Shown: piece by piece, positions 38,794-47,132 of the stretch | Position numbering within the stretch: position 1 is the stretch's first letter | Layout: each line of letters starts with the position of its first letter | Assembly: GCF_024112395.2 (NCBI RefSeq) | Contig: NZ_CP078013.2 | Span: 248,001-312,000 of the forward strand | From: Pseudomonas pergaminensis | GTDB taxonomy: Bacteria; Pseudomonadota; Gammaproteobacteria; Pseudomonadales; Pseudomonadaceae | DNA: 64,000 nucleotides | Reading direction: 5' to 3' | Notes under the pieces: generated by a model | Seen by the model: the letters and a program-made list of their open reading frames with translations, nothing else | Databases searched by the model: none | Told to the model about the DNA's origin: nothing | Made by a program: the position numbers and the translations under genes

Positions 38794-39273
38794 TTACCGG
38801 TGACGGTAGTGGTGCTTGTTCTTGCGATGCCCATAGGCATGCCCGCGGCCACGGTGATCATCGCGGTCATATCGACGGTTGTCACGGCTGCGAGAACGAC
38901 GGTCGTCGTCATCGCTCTTGTTGCCCATGTAGTTGCCCAGCGCGCCACCTGCACCACCGCCGGCGGCTGCGCCGATCAGGCTGCCGGTATTGCCGCCCAT
39001 GCTGCGGCCGACCACGTTACCGCCTGCTGCGCCCAGGGCGCCACCGATGGCCGCTTCGCCACGGCTGCGCTTGTCGGCACCGACCGCACTGCCGCCTGCG
39101 CCGCCCAGGGCTGCGCCAATGGCCGAACCGGTATTGCCGCCGATCTGCTGGCCGACAACCGAACCGAGTACCCCGCCCAATGCGCCGCCCACACCGGCTT
39201 CGGTGGTGCCACCGGCCATGGCTGCGCCACTGACCAGGCCAAGGGACAACAAGAGAATCGAGGAGAACTTCAT
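38794..39273 (-). CDS. exported glycine-zipper protein
   Basis: This 159-residue protein has a signal peptide (MKFSSILLLSLGLVSGAAMA). The mature part is almost all Gly/Ala with GxxxG spacing. Two near-duplicate blocks can be seen: IGGNTGSAIGAALGGAGG and MGGNTGSLIGAAAGGGAGG. The C-terminal 45 residues are dense in Asp, Arg, Lys and His (SDDDDRRSRSRDNRRYDRD...). Glycine zippers pack in membranes, so this is probably an envelope-associated protein. Function unknown. Confidence 0.8.
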   Translation of the reverse strand: MKFSSILLLSLGLVSGAAMAGGTTEAGVGGALGGVLGSVVGQQIGGNTGSAIGAALGGAGGSAVGADKRSRGEAAIGGALGAAGGNVVGRSMGGNTGSLIGAAAGGGAGGALGNYMGNKSDDDDRRSRSRDNRRYDRDDHRGRGHAYGHRKNKHHYRHR

Positions 39274-39354
39274 AGAGAGACCTCAAGAGGATGACGGCGC
39301 GATCCTGAGGCTGTGTTGAGATTGTGACAATAGAAATCCGACCAGTAACACGAG

Positions 39355-39461
39355 TTGTACACAATTCGCTAAGTTACTGTTTTGGCTGGGGAACTTAAGT
39401 CGTTTTCGTGAGTCTTTAACTACTTCGGAACGGCCGCTTTTATGCAAAAGCGGCCTTTTTT
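39355..39461 (+). ncRNA. possible small RNA ending in an orphan terminator
   Basis: A strong plus-strand terminator (39432-39461) has no plus-strand gene before it; the previous one ends at 38717. A weak promoter reading TTGTGA, 18 bp, TAACAC (39323-39352) would give an RNA of roughly 100 nt. The start is uncertain. Confidence 0.35.
39432..39461 (+). terminator. orphan intrinsic terminator
   Basis: GGCCGCTTTT and AAAAGCGGCC pair perfectly across ATGC, followed by six T residues. The T run is only on the plus strand, while the flanking genes are both on the minus strand. Confidence 0.85.
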
Positions 39462-39522
39462 GTGCCCGAATTCTGACCGGCTGTCTGCAGCGGAGCGCTG
39501 ATTGCAGGAGCCGGCTGGGTAA

Positions 39523-41871
39523 TCAGGCTGAACGCGCCATGATCAAGCCATTGTCGCTCGCCGCTTCCAGGCGGATCGCCACGAATTTCGACGTTGGCGT
39601 GTGGCTGCCATCCCCAGTGCTTTCCAGTGGTACCAATGGGTTCACTTCCGGGTAGTAGGCCGCAGCCTGCCCCGCCGGAATATCAAACGCCAGCAGGGTA
39701 AAGCCCTTCACGCGACGCTCACGGCCGTCTTCCCACAACGACACGATGTCTGCTTTTTGCCCAGGCTTGAAGCCCAGGCGGATGATGTCGGCTTCGTTGA
39801 CGAACAGTACATCCCGCTGGCCCTTGACCCCACGATAGCGGTCGTCCAGGCCATAGATGGTGGTGTTGTACTGATCATGGGAGCGCATCGACTGCATGAT
39901 CAGGTCTGGCACGCGGCCGGTGGCATGGGTACGTTCGTGGATCAAGTCCTTGGGCAGGATGTTCGGGCGGAAGTTGGCGCGGCCCGACGGGGTGTTCCAG
40001 CGGCGCGCGCCCGCGGAGTTGCCCAGGTAGAAGCCGCCCGGATTCTTGATCTTCTCATTGAAGTCCTTGAAGCCGGGGATGGTGTCGGCGATCAGGTCGC
40101 GGATGCGGCTGTAGTCGGCCACCAGCCAATTCCAGTCCACCGGTTTGCTGCCCAGGGTCGCCGCGGCGATACCGGCCAGGATCGCCGGCTCGGATTTCAT
40201 CAGTTTCGACAGCGGCTGCAGCTGACCATTGGAGCCGTGGACCATGCTGAACGAGTCTTCCACCGTCACCGCTTGCGGGCCTTCGGCCTGGATGTCGATG
40301 TCGGTACGGCCCAGGCATGGCAGGATCAACGCGTCTTTACCGTGCATCAGGTGACTGCGGTTGAGCTTGGTGCTGATCTGCACGGTCAGGTCACAACTGC
40401 GCAGCGCTTCGAAGGTGCGTGGGCTGTCTGGCGTGGCTTGGGCGAAGTTGCCGCCCAGGCCGATAAACACCTTGGAGCGGCCTTCGAGCATGGCGTGGAT
40501 CGCTTCAACCACGTTGTGCCCATTGTCGCGCGGCACCTGGAACTGGAAGCGACGCTCCAGGGCGTCGAGGAAGGCCACCGGTGGGCGCTCGTTGATGCCC
40601 ATGGTGCGGTCGCCTTGCACGTTGCTGTGGCCACGCACCGGGCACAGGCCGGCGCCAGGGCGGCCGATATTGCCGCGCAGCAGCATCAGGTTGGCGATTT
40701 CCTGGATAGTCGGCACCGAGTGGCGATGCTGGGTGATGCCCATCGCCCAGCACATGATCACGTTCTTGCCTTTGGCGTACATGCGCGCCGCTTGCTCGAT
40801 CTCGACCAGGGTGAGGCCGGACTGCTCGACGATTTCATCCCAAGAGGTGTCGTCGATCTTGCCCAGGTAATCCAGCACGTTGGCGGTGTGTTCGTTGAGG
40901 AAGTCGTGGTCGAACACGGCCTCTTTGCCTTCGGCCTGGGCCTGGCGCTCCCACAGCAACAGGAACTTGGCCATGCCGCGCAGGATGGCCATGTCGCCAC
41001 CCAGCGCCGGGCGGAAGTAGGCGGTGTTGGTCGGCTTGTCGCCGTTGGTGAGCATTTCCAGCGGGTGCTGCGGATGCTGGAAACGTTCCAGGCCGCGCTC
41101 TTTCAGCGGGTTGATACACACTACCTGAGCGCCACGTTTAACCGCTTCACGCAGCGGTTCGAGCATGCGCGGGTGGTTGGTGCCGGGGTTCTGGCCCCAG
41201 ACGAAAATCGCATCGGCGTGTTCGAAGTCGTCAAAGGTCACGGTGCCTTTGCCGACGCCCACGCTTTGCGCCAGGGCGACGCCGCTGGCTTCGTGGCACA
41301 TGTTCGAGCAATCCGGGAAGTTGTTGGTACCGTAGGCGCGCACGAACAGTTGATACAGGTACGCCGCTTCGTTGCTGGCGCGGCCCGAGGTGTAGAACTC
41401 GGCCATGTCCGGGCTGGGCAGGGCATTGAGGTGCTTGCCGACCAGGTCGAAGGCCGCTTCCCAGCTGATAGGTTTGTAGCGGTCGGTCTCGGCGTCATAG
41501 CGCATCGGTTCGGTCAGGCGGCCTTGGTATTCCAGCCAATAGTCGCTCTGCTCCAGCAAGGCGGTGACGCTGTGTTTGGCGAAGAATGCGCCATCCACGC
41601 GACGTTTGGTGGCTTCCCAGTTCACCGCCTTGGCGCCGTTTTCGCAGAATTTGACCATGCCGCTTTCCGGCGAGTCGCCCCAGGCACACCCCGGGCAGTC
41701 GAAGCCACCGTTCTGGTTGGTCTTGAGCATCATGCGCAGGTTTTTCAGCGCGTTGTCGCTGGTCAGCCAGGCCTGCGCCACGCTGATCAGTGCGCCCCAG
41801 CCGCCGGCCGGGCCCTTGTAGGGCTTGTAGCGCGGGGTTGGGGTTTGGTCGGCTTGGTGGTGCTGGCTCAT
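39523..41871 (-). CDS. FdhF/YdeP-family molybdopterin oxidoreductase alpha subunit
   Basis: This 782-residue cytoplasmic enzyme uses bis-molybdopterin guanine dinucleotide. The N-terminal Cys cluster FDCPGC (Cys59, Cys62) and Cys76 (KFCENG) suit an iron-sulfur cluster. The region NMCHEASGVAL and the CWAMGITQHRHS stretch are typical of the YdeP group of formate-dehydrogenase-like proteins. The physiological substrate is unsettled; YdeP in E. coli is tied to acid resistance. FdhD follows the same reading direction just upstream with a 4-nt overlap. No electron-transfer subunit lies adjacent. Export signal not seen. Confidence 0.9.
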   Translation of the reverse strand: MSQHHQADQTPTPRYKPYKGPAGGWGALISVAQAWLTSDNALKNLRMMLKTNQNGGFDCPGCAWGDSPESGMVKFCENGAKAVNWEATKRRVDGAFFAKHSVTALLEQSDYWLEYQGRLTEPMRYDAETDRYKPISWEAAFDLVGKHLNALPSPDMAEFYTSGRASNEAAYLYQLFVRAYGTNNFPDCSNMCHEASGVALAQSVGVGKGTVTFDDFEHADAIFVWGQNPGTNHPRMLEPLREAVKRGAQVVCINPLKERGLERFQHPQHPLEMLTNGDKPTNTAYFRPALGGDMAILRGMAKFLLLWERQAQAEGKEAVFDHDFLNEHTANVLDYLGKIDDTSWDEIVEQSGLTLVEIEQAARMYAKGKNVIMCWAMGITQHRHSVPTIQEIANLMLLRGNIGRPGAGLCPVRGHSNVQGDRTMGINERPPVAFLDALERRFQFQVPRDNGHNVVEAIHAMLEGRSKVFIGLGGNFAQATPDSPRTFEALRSCDLTVQISTKLNRSHLMHGKDALILPCLGRTDIDIQAEGPQAVTVEDSFSMVHGSNGQLQPLSKLMKSEPAILAGIAAATLGSKPVDWNWLVADYSRIRDLIADTIPGFKDFNEKIKNPGGFYLGNSAGARRWNTPSGRANFRPNILPKDLIHERTHATGRVPDLIMQSMRSHDQYNTTIYGLDDRYRGVKGQRDVLFVNEADIIRLGFKPGQKADIVSLWEDGRERRVKGFTLLAFDIPAGQAAAYYPEVNPLVPLESTGDGSHTPTSKFVAIRLEAASDNGLIMARSA

Positions 41872-42707
41872 GGCTGATTCTCCATCGCAGGACTGTAGAC
41901 CCGCGGCGCACTTTTCTGCGGCAGGTGGATGAGATTGAGGTTATGCCGGCGGGCCCATTGCAGGGCCAGGCCGGTGGGTGACGACAGGCTGACCAGGGTC
42001 TGGATGCCCGCGCGCAGGACTTTCTGGATCAACTCCAGGCTGCAACGGCTGGTGACAATCGCCAGGCCGCCTTCGGTCGGAATCTTTTGGCGGATCAAGG
42101 CGCCGATCAATTTATCCAGGGCGTTGTGCCGGCCGATGTCTTCCCGGCCGAGCAACAACTCGCCCTGGCCGTTCATGAACACCGCCGCATGCACGGCGCC
42201 GCTGTATTGACCCAGGGGCTGAAAGGCGCTGATGCGTTGACGCAAGCCATCGAGCCATTCGGCGGGCGGCAAAGGCGCGCCGGGCAATACCTGGAGGTCT
42301 GGGAGGGCCTGTTCAACGGCTTCCACGCCACATAAACCGCAGCCGCTGGTGCCGGCCAACTGGCGGCGCTGCTGCTTGAGGTTCCAGAAGGCGCGGCTGG
42401 AGATCTGCACCTGAGCAAATTGGGCTGAGCCCGAACCGCTGAGTTTCAGGTCATAAATATCGCTAACGTCGGCGATAATGCCGCTACCGATGCTGAAGCC
42501 GACAATAAAGTCTTCCAGGTCCGTCGGTGTCACCAACATCACGGCTTGGCTGATGTCGTTATAGGCAATCGCCAACGCCACTTCTTCCGCCAGCGCGGTG
42601 CTGGCAGATTCTGTGTGTTCAAGATTGCAATACTGGTAGCTCTGGCTGGCGGCGGGCGCAGGCGTTTCGAGAGCGGGCGCCGCGCAGACTGGGCGCTTGG
42701 CGTTCAT
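41868..42707 (-). CDS. fdhD: formate dehydrogenase accessory sulfurtransferase FdhD
   Basis: This 279-residue protein transfers sulfur from IscS to the molybdenum cofactor before insertion in FdhF-type enzymes. The CGLC pair is in GTSGCGLCGVEAVEQ at about 119-122. The segments SAQFAQVQISSRAFW, LLGREDIGRHNALDKLIG and IVTSRCSLELIQKV match the family. Its stop overlaps the start of the molybdoenzyme gene by 4 nt, so they are translationally coupled, matching their functional tie. Confidence 0.93.
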   Translation of the reverse strand: MNAKRPVCAAPALETPAPAASQSYQYCNLEHTESASTALAEEVALAIAYNDISQAVMLVTPTDLEDFIVGFSIGSGIIADVSDIYDLKLSGSGSAQFAQVQISSRAFWNLKQQRRQLAGTSGCGLCGVEAVEQALPDLQVLPGAPLPPAEWLDGLRQRISAFQPLGQYSGAVHAAVFMNGQGELLLGREDIGRHNALDKLIGALIRQKIPTEGGLAIVTSRCSLELIQKVLRAGIQTLVSLSSPTGLALQWARRHNLNLIHLPQKSAPRVYSPAMENQP

Positions 42708-42804
42708 GAGGCAGTACCACCGACGGATTGATCAGTGTTTAGACTAGGCGCGACAAAGCGTCGCGTCTAATTGCCAGTACTGATCTACCGATAGATGACG
42801 TCGA

Positions 42805-43692
42805 TCAAGGTTCGTTTTGCGATTTCTGATACAGCGCAAAACACGCCTCGGCCAATGCCGATCGCGGTGCGCTACGCCGCATGATCAGCCCCAGGCGCGC
42901 GAGGGTATGGGCGTCTTCGATCGGCTGCAGGCGCAGATGCTCGGTGAGTGCGTCCAGGCCGCCATCTAGCGGCATGACCGCGCAACACAATCCACCGTGC
43001 ACGGCTTGTAACAATTGATGGACGGCGTCGGTCTGCAGCAGCGGTTGCGGGTTGAGCCCACGGCTGTGGAAGTTGTGGTCAATGGACTGGCGAAAGTGCA
43101 TGCCGCTGGTGAGCATGCCCAATGGCAACTCGATCAGCGCTTCCCAGCTCAGGGGCGTGTCACCAAAGCTGAAGAAGCGCTGGTCGTAGAGCAGGCCCAT
43201 ACGGGTTTCGCCCAGGGCTAGCGAGTCGAAGCGTTCAGTGTCCAAACGCTCCAGGTAAGACACGCCCAGGTCCAGGCGATTGCTCGCCAGTTGCTCCAGA
43301 ATCTGCTCCGAACTGAGTGCCGAAAGCTCGAAACGCAGGCTTGGGTGTTCTTTATGCAGTTGCTGCATCAATGCCAAAGGATCAAAGCTCGACAGCGGCA
43401 CCACGCCCAGGCGCAACGTGCCGACCAGGTTGCCGCGACAGGCTGCCGCTTCGGCCTGTAATCCGTCGTACGCCGCCAGCACCGTGCGTGCCCAGGCCAG
43501 CACCCGTTCACCGGGTGCCGTAAAGCCCTCGAAGCGTTGGCCACGATTGACCAGAGGCAGGTCCAGCTCTTCTTCAAGGCTGCGCAGACGCATCGACAGG
43601 GTCGGCTGGGTGATATGGCAACGCGCCGCCGCTTGGCCGAAGTGACGGGTCTCGTCGAGGGCGATGAGGAATTTCAGCTGTTTGATGTCCAT
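42805..43692 (-). CDS. LysR-type transcriptional regulator
   Basis: This 295-residue regulator has an N-terminal winged HTH (QLKFLIALDETRHFGQAAAR, HITQPTLSMRLRSLEEELD) and a two-lobed effector domain (LRLGVVPLSSFDP, LGMLTSGMHFR). It precedes fdhD on the same strand by 97 nt and diverges from the LysM gene. It may control the molybdoenzyme operon, but that is position-based inference. The effector is unknown. Confidence 0.87.
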   Translation of the reverse strand: MDIKQLKFLIALDETRHFGQAAARCHITQPTLSMRLRSLEEELDLPLVNRGQRFEGFTAPGERVLAWARTVLAAYDGLQAEAAACRGNLVGTLRLGVVPLSSFDPLALMQQLHKEHPSLRFELSALSSEQILEQLASNRLDLGVSYLERLDTERFDSLALGETRMGLLYDQRFFSFGDTPLSWEALIELPLGMLTSGMHFRQSIDHNFHSRGLNPQPLLQTDAVHQLLQAVHGGLCCAVMPLDGGLDALTEHLRLQPIEDAHTLARLGLIMRRSAPRSALAEACFALYQKSQNEP

Positions 43693-43824
43693 CTTCGCTC
43701 CGGGGCTTATTCCAATGGCGGGGGGATTCTAGCGCGTTTGGGTCTTTGGTCGGGCTGGAACCCAAGTCTGTAGGACTGGTCTAGTCTTGGGCATCTGGAA
43801 ATCAAATCCCAAGGAGAGCGCACC

Positions 43825-44265
43825 ATGAGTATTTTTAGCTTTGTTAAGGAAGCGGGCGAGAAGTTGATTGACCTGTTGACTCCGGGCAACGCCAACGCGA
43901 GTGAGGACCTGAAGAAACATATCGAGAAAGTCGGCCTGGGCAATCCAGACGTGCACGCCACCGTCGACGGTGACAAGGTCACGCTTACGGGGACAGTTGC
44001 CACTCAGGAAGAGAAAGAAAAAGTCCTGCTTGCGGCAGGTAATATCGCCGGTGTAGCCAGTGTAGATGACCAGATCACCGTATCCGGCCCGGCCGTAGCC
44101 GCCGCCCGTTTCGTCGTGGTGAAGAAGGGTGACACCCTGAGCGCGATTTCCCTGGCGGTATATGGCAACGCCAACCAGTACAACAAGATTTTTGAGGCTA
44201 ACAAGCCGCTGTTGTCACACCCGGACAAAATCTACCCAGGGCAGACACTGCGTATTCCTGAGTAA
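43825..44265 (+). CDS. lysM: BON-LysM protein (Kbp/YgaU type)
   Basis: This 146-residue protein has a BON domain (about 25-90: KVTLTGTVATQEEKEKVLLA) followed by a LysM domain (about 95-145: FVVVKKGDTLSAISLAVYGN, KIYPGQTLRIPE). No signal peptide is visible. The E. coli homologue Kbp binds potassium in the cytoplasm and eases growth in high potassium. An inverted repeat CCCAAG / CTTGGG (43761-43791) lies about 35 nt before the start and may be a regulatory site. AAGGAG precedes the ATG. A REPIN follows. Confidence 0.88.
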   Translation: MSIFSFVKEAGEKLIDLLTPGNANASEDLKKHIEKVGLGNPDVHATVDGDKVTLTGTVATQEEKEKVLLAAGNIAGVASVDDQITVSGPAVAAARFVVVKKGDTLSAISLAVYGNANQYNKIFEANKPLLSHPDKIYPGQTLRIPE

Positions 44266-44279
44266 AACGCAGAGCAAAA

Positions 44280-44368
44280 TGTGGGAGCGGGCTTGCCCGC
44301 GAAAGCGGAGTGTCAGTCACTGGATGTGTTGCTGATACACCGCATTCGCGAGCAAGCCCGCTCCCACA
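44280..44368. repeat. REPIN-type inverted repeat
   Basis: Arms TGTGGGAGCGGGCTTGCCCG and the reverse complement ending GCCCGCTCCCACA lie between the convergent lysM and yrfG ends. The left inner part is CCCGCGAAAGCGG and the right is ATTCGCGAGC, so the arms are mixed subtypes. Confidence 0.9.
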
Positions 44369-44373
44369 TTGGT

Positions 44374-45036
44374 TTAGAGCCCGGCAATGAGGTCGCGATA
44401 GTCATCTACCGCTGCAAACTCTGCCGTGTCCTTTGGCCCCTTCTTGCTGTCCGGCTCCTTTACCGCCAGCAGATGCCCCACGCCAAAATCCCGTGCACTG
44501 CGCAGTATTGGCAGTGTGTCGTCGATAAACAGGCTGCGGGCGGGGTCGAAGTTGATGTCGGCTTGAAGGGCATCCCAAAACTGCGGGTTTTCCTTGGCGA
44601 AACCATAGTCATGGGAGCTGATCAACCGCTCGAAATACGGCGCCAGTTCAATGCGTTCCAACTTCAATGACAGCGAGTCACGATGAGCATTGGTGATCAG
44701 GATCACGCGCTTGCCGGCCTGTTTGATCGCCGCCAGGAACGTGTCCGCATCCGGACGCAGCGCGATCAGGTGGGCGGTCTCCAGCTTGAGTTCGCGCACC
44801 GGGATCTTCAGCTCCGTGCTCCAAAAATCCAGGCAATACCATTGCAACTGTCCGGCGTTACGCTCGAACAGCGGCTGCAGCTCCATCTCGGCCATGGCGC
44901 GGCTCACCCCGTGCAGCTCGGCGTAACGCTGGGGCAGGTGTTCCATCCAGAAGTGGTTGTCGAAATGCAGGTCGAGCAGGGTGCCGTCCATGTCCAGCAG
45001 GACAGTGTCGATGGCGTGCCAGGGCAAAGAGGGCAT
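44374..45036 (-). CDS. yrfG: GMP/IMP nucleotidase YrfG (HAD family)
   Basis: This 220-residue HAD-superfamily phosphatase has nucleophile Asp15 and Asp17 in LLDMDGTLLDL, a threonine/asparagine motif II in VILITNAHRDS, Lys motif III (FAKENPQFW) and motif IV acidic pair SLFIDDTLPIL. The length and the neighbouring nudE match the E. coli nudE-yrfG locus. It dephosphorylates GMP and IMP. It diverges from nudE, with 87 nt between. Confidence 0.88.
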   Translation of the reverse strand: MPSLPWHAIDTVLLDMDGTLLDLHFDNHFWMEHLPQRYAELHGVSRAMAEMELQPLFERNAGQLQWYCLDFWSTELKIPVRELKLETAHLIALRPDADTFLAAIKQAGKRVILITNAHRDSLSLKLERIELAPYFERLISSHDYGFAKENPQFWDALQADINFDPARSLFIDDTLPILRSARDFGVGHLLAVKEPDSKKGPKDTAEFAAVDDYRDLIAGL

Positions 45037-45123
45037 GGGGTGTTCTCATGTAAGTAAAGATATCCGACACAGACAATCGGAAAAGCCACGGTATAGTAAC
45101 CCGATCACGCCAAGGAGCCGCTT

Positions 45124-45690
45124 ATGCGCCAGAAACCCACCGTCCTCGCCCGCGAAATAGTCGCCAGTAGCCGTTTGTTCCGCGTGGAGGAAGTGCAATT
45201 GCGATTTTCCAATGGCGTTGAACGCACCTACGAGCGCCTGGTGGGCCGCGGTGCCGGTTACGGCGCGGTGATGATCGTGGCAATGATCGATGCAGACCAT
45301 GCATTGTTGGTGGAAGAATACTGCGGGGGTACCGACGAATATGAACTGTCGTTGCCCAAGGGGTTGATCGAGCCGGGTGAAGACGTGCTGGCAGCGGCCA
45401 ATCGCGAGCTCAAGGAAGAGGCAGGCTATGGCGCACGTCAGCTGGAGCACCTCACCGAGCTGTCGCTGTCGCCTGGCTACATGAGTCAGAAAATCCAGGT
45501 GGTCCTCGCCACCGATCTCTATGAAGAACGCCTGGAAGGCGATGAACCTGAGCCGATGCGTGTGGAACGGGTCAACCTGCGTGAGCTGTCGTTGCTGGCG
45601 CAAAATGAGCAATTCAGCGAAGGCCGTGCCTTGGCCGCGCTGTACCTGGTACGAGACCTGTTGACCCAGCGAGGAGCGTTTACCGCATGA
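45124..45690 (+). CDS. nudE: ADP compounds hydrolase NudE
   Basis: This 188-residue Nudix hydrolase cleaves ADP-ribose, Ap3A and NADH. The Nudix box spans residues 80-102, with Gly80, Glu84, the RELKEEAG helix and its metal-binding glutamates. The cysQ start overlaps its stop by 4 nt (ATGA), making a translationally coupled pair. The nudE-cysQ order is common in Pseudomonas. Confidence 0.92.
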   Translation: MRQKPTVLAREIVASSRLFRVEEVQLRFSNGVERTYERLVGRGAGYGAVMIVAMIDADHALLVEEYCGGTDEYELSLPKGLIEPGEDVLAAANRELKEEAGYGARQLEHLTELSLSPGYMSQKIQVVLATDLYEERLEGDEPEPMRVERVNLRELSLLAQNEQFSEGRALAALYLVRDLLTQRGAFTA

Positions 45691-46523
45691 GCGAACTGTT
45701 TTTAGGCCACCCGTTTATTGCCCCTGTGATTGAGCTGGCACGCCAGGCCGGTGAGGTGATACTGCCCTACTGGCGCGCCGACGTGGCCGTGACCTCCAAG
45801 GCCGACGACTCACCCGTAACGGCAGCGGATTTGGCCGCTCACCATCTGATCCTGGCCGGCCTGACTGCATTGGACCCCAGCATTCCGGTGCTGTCCGAGG
45901 AAGACGCTGACATTGACCAGAGCGTGCGCGCCGGCTGGCAGCGCTGGTGGCTGGTGGACCCCTTGGACGGCACCAAGGAATTTATCTCCGGTAGCGAAGA
46001 GTTTACCGTGAACATCGCCCTGATCGAACAGGGCCGCGTGGTGTTCGGCGTGGTGTCGATGCCCACCAGCGGCCGTTGCTACTTCGGTGGTGCCGGCTTG
46101 GGCGCCTGGCGTTCGGATGTGAATGAAGCCCCCAAGCAGATCCAGGTGCGCGAAGCACCGGCAGCGGGCGAGTCATTTACCGTGGTGGCCAGTCGTCGGC
46201 ATACCAGCCCGGAGCAGGAGCGTCTGCTGGACGGGCTGAGCGAAGGCCTGGGCGCGTTGAAGCTGGCGAATATCGGCAGCTCGTTGAAGTTCTGTTTGTT
46301 GGCCGAGGGCAGTGCGGATTGTTATCCACGCCTGGCGCCGACGTCACAGTGGGACACCGCGGCGGCCCAGGGTGTGCTGGAAGGCGCGGGGGGCGAGGTG
46401 GTGGAGTTGAGTGGCGAGCCGTTCAGCTATCCGGCGCGGGCGTCGTTGTTGAACCCATTCTTCCTTGCGTTGCCGGCGAAGGCCGCTTGGCGTGAGCGGT
46501 TGCTAAACCTGGCGAGATCTTAA
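45687..46523 (+). CDS. cysQ: 3'(2'),5'-bisphosphate nucleotidase CysQ
   Basis: This 278-residue inositol-monophosphatase-fold enzyme hydrolyses 3'-phosphoadenosine 5'-phosphate, the inhibitory by-product of sulfate assimilation. The metal-binding motif DPLDGTKEF is at residues 91-99, preceded by LSEEDAD. The C-terminal WDTAAAQGVLEGAGG motif is intact. It is coupled to nudE by a 4-nt overlap. Confidence 0.93.
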   Translation: MSELFLGHPFIAPVIELARQAGEVILPYWRADVAVTSKADDSPVTAADLAAHHLILAGLTALDPSIPVLSEEDADIDQSVRAGWQRWWLVDPLDGTKEFISGSEEFTVNIALIEQGRVVFGVVSMPTSGRCYFGGAGLGAWRSDVNEAPKQIQVREAPAAGESFTVVASRRHTSPEQERLLDGLSEGLGALKLANIGSSLKFCLLAEGSADCYPRLAPTSQWDTAAAQGVLEGAGGEVVELSGEPFSYPARASLLNPFFLALPAKAAWRERLLNLARS

Positions 46524-46540
46524 GGTCACATCAGATCAAA

Positions 46541-46630
46541 TGTGGGAGCGGGCTTGCTCGCGAATGCGGTCTGTCAACGGATGAAAGTATCGACTGACCC
46601 TGCGCATTCGCGAGCAAGCCCGCTCCCACA
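46541..46630. repeat. REPIN-type inverted repeat
   Basis: Left arm TGTGGGAGCGGGCTTGCTCG and right arm GAGCAAGCCCGCTCCCACA; the inner CGCGAATGCGG matches the copy at 8.3 kb. It lies between cysQ and the convergent thioesterase. Confidence 0.92.
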
Positions 46631-46650
46631 GTGGTTTTGTGTTGTGGTTT

Positions 46651-47106
46651 CTAACGGTGCAGGACGTATTGGCCGGTGAAGTTGACCGCATGCTCCTCAC
46701 TGCCCTCATTCACAACCCACGTCTCCAGCGTCAACCGTGCGCGACCATAGCGCTTGTAGGTTGCCACAAAGCGCTTCCACACTTTTTCCTCCGACGCCTG
46801 GCACATCACGGTTGCATCGCGCGTGACCGGCAGCGGATAACTGATCTGCCCTTCCTGGATCACGATATGCCCGTCTTCAATACCTTCTTCACGTAACTGC
46901 AAGTGCAGCCAGCCCCAACCCGCCAGCACCGCGCCGCAATACAGGCTGCCGCCGAACATGGTGCTCTTGTGGTTGATGTTGGCTTGCAACGGCAGGTGCA
47001 GCTGCAATTGGCCGTGTTGCCAGTCGAGCACCTTGAGGCCCATTTCCCGGGTGAGGGGGATGTCGTGGTGGAGGATGGATTCCAGGTAACGGCTGTCGCG
47101 GTTCAT
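46651..47106 (-). CDS. YiiD C-terminal-type hotdog thioesterase
   Basis: From the ATG at 47106 (MNRDSRYLESIL...), preceded by AAGAGG, the protein has 151 residues. Another ATG ten codons earlier overlaps the dctD stop as ATGA and cannot be excluded. The fold matches the putative thioesterase domain at the end of YiiD: INHKSTMFGGSLYCGAVLAG, with Gly-rich turn and ending FTGQYVLHR. It probably hydrolyses an acyl thioester; substrate unknown. It lies 26 nt downstream of dctD and may be read from the dct promoter. Confidence 0.8.
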   Translation of the reverse strand: MNRDSRYLESILHHDIPLTREMGLKVLDWQHGQLQLHLPLQANINHKSTMFGGSLYCGAVLAGWGWLHLQLREEGIEDGHIVIQEGQISYPLPVTRDATVMCQASEEKVWKRFVATYKRYGRARLTLETWVVNEGSEEHAVNFTGQYVLHR

Positions 47107-47132
47107 GGGGGCCTCTTGGCGGGTGGGAGCGG

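Noticed and set aside
39601..41877. 758-codon plus-strand frame opposite the FdhF-type gene
   Set aside because: Same reason: the minus-strand protein has clear molybdoenzyme features and the plus-strand frame is Gly/Val/His-rich noise.
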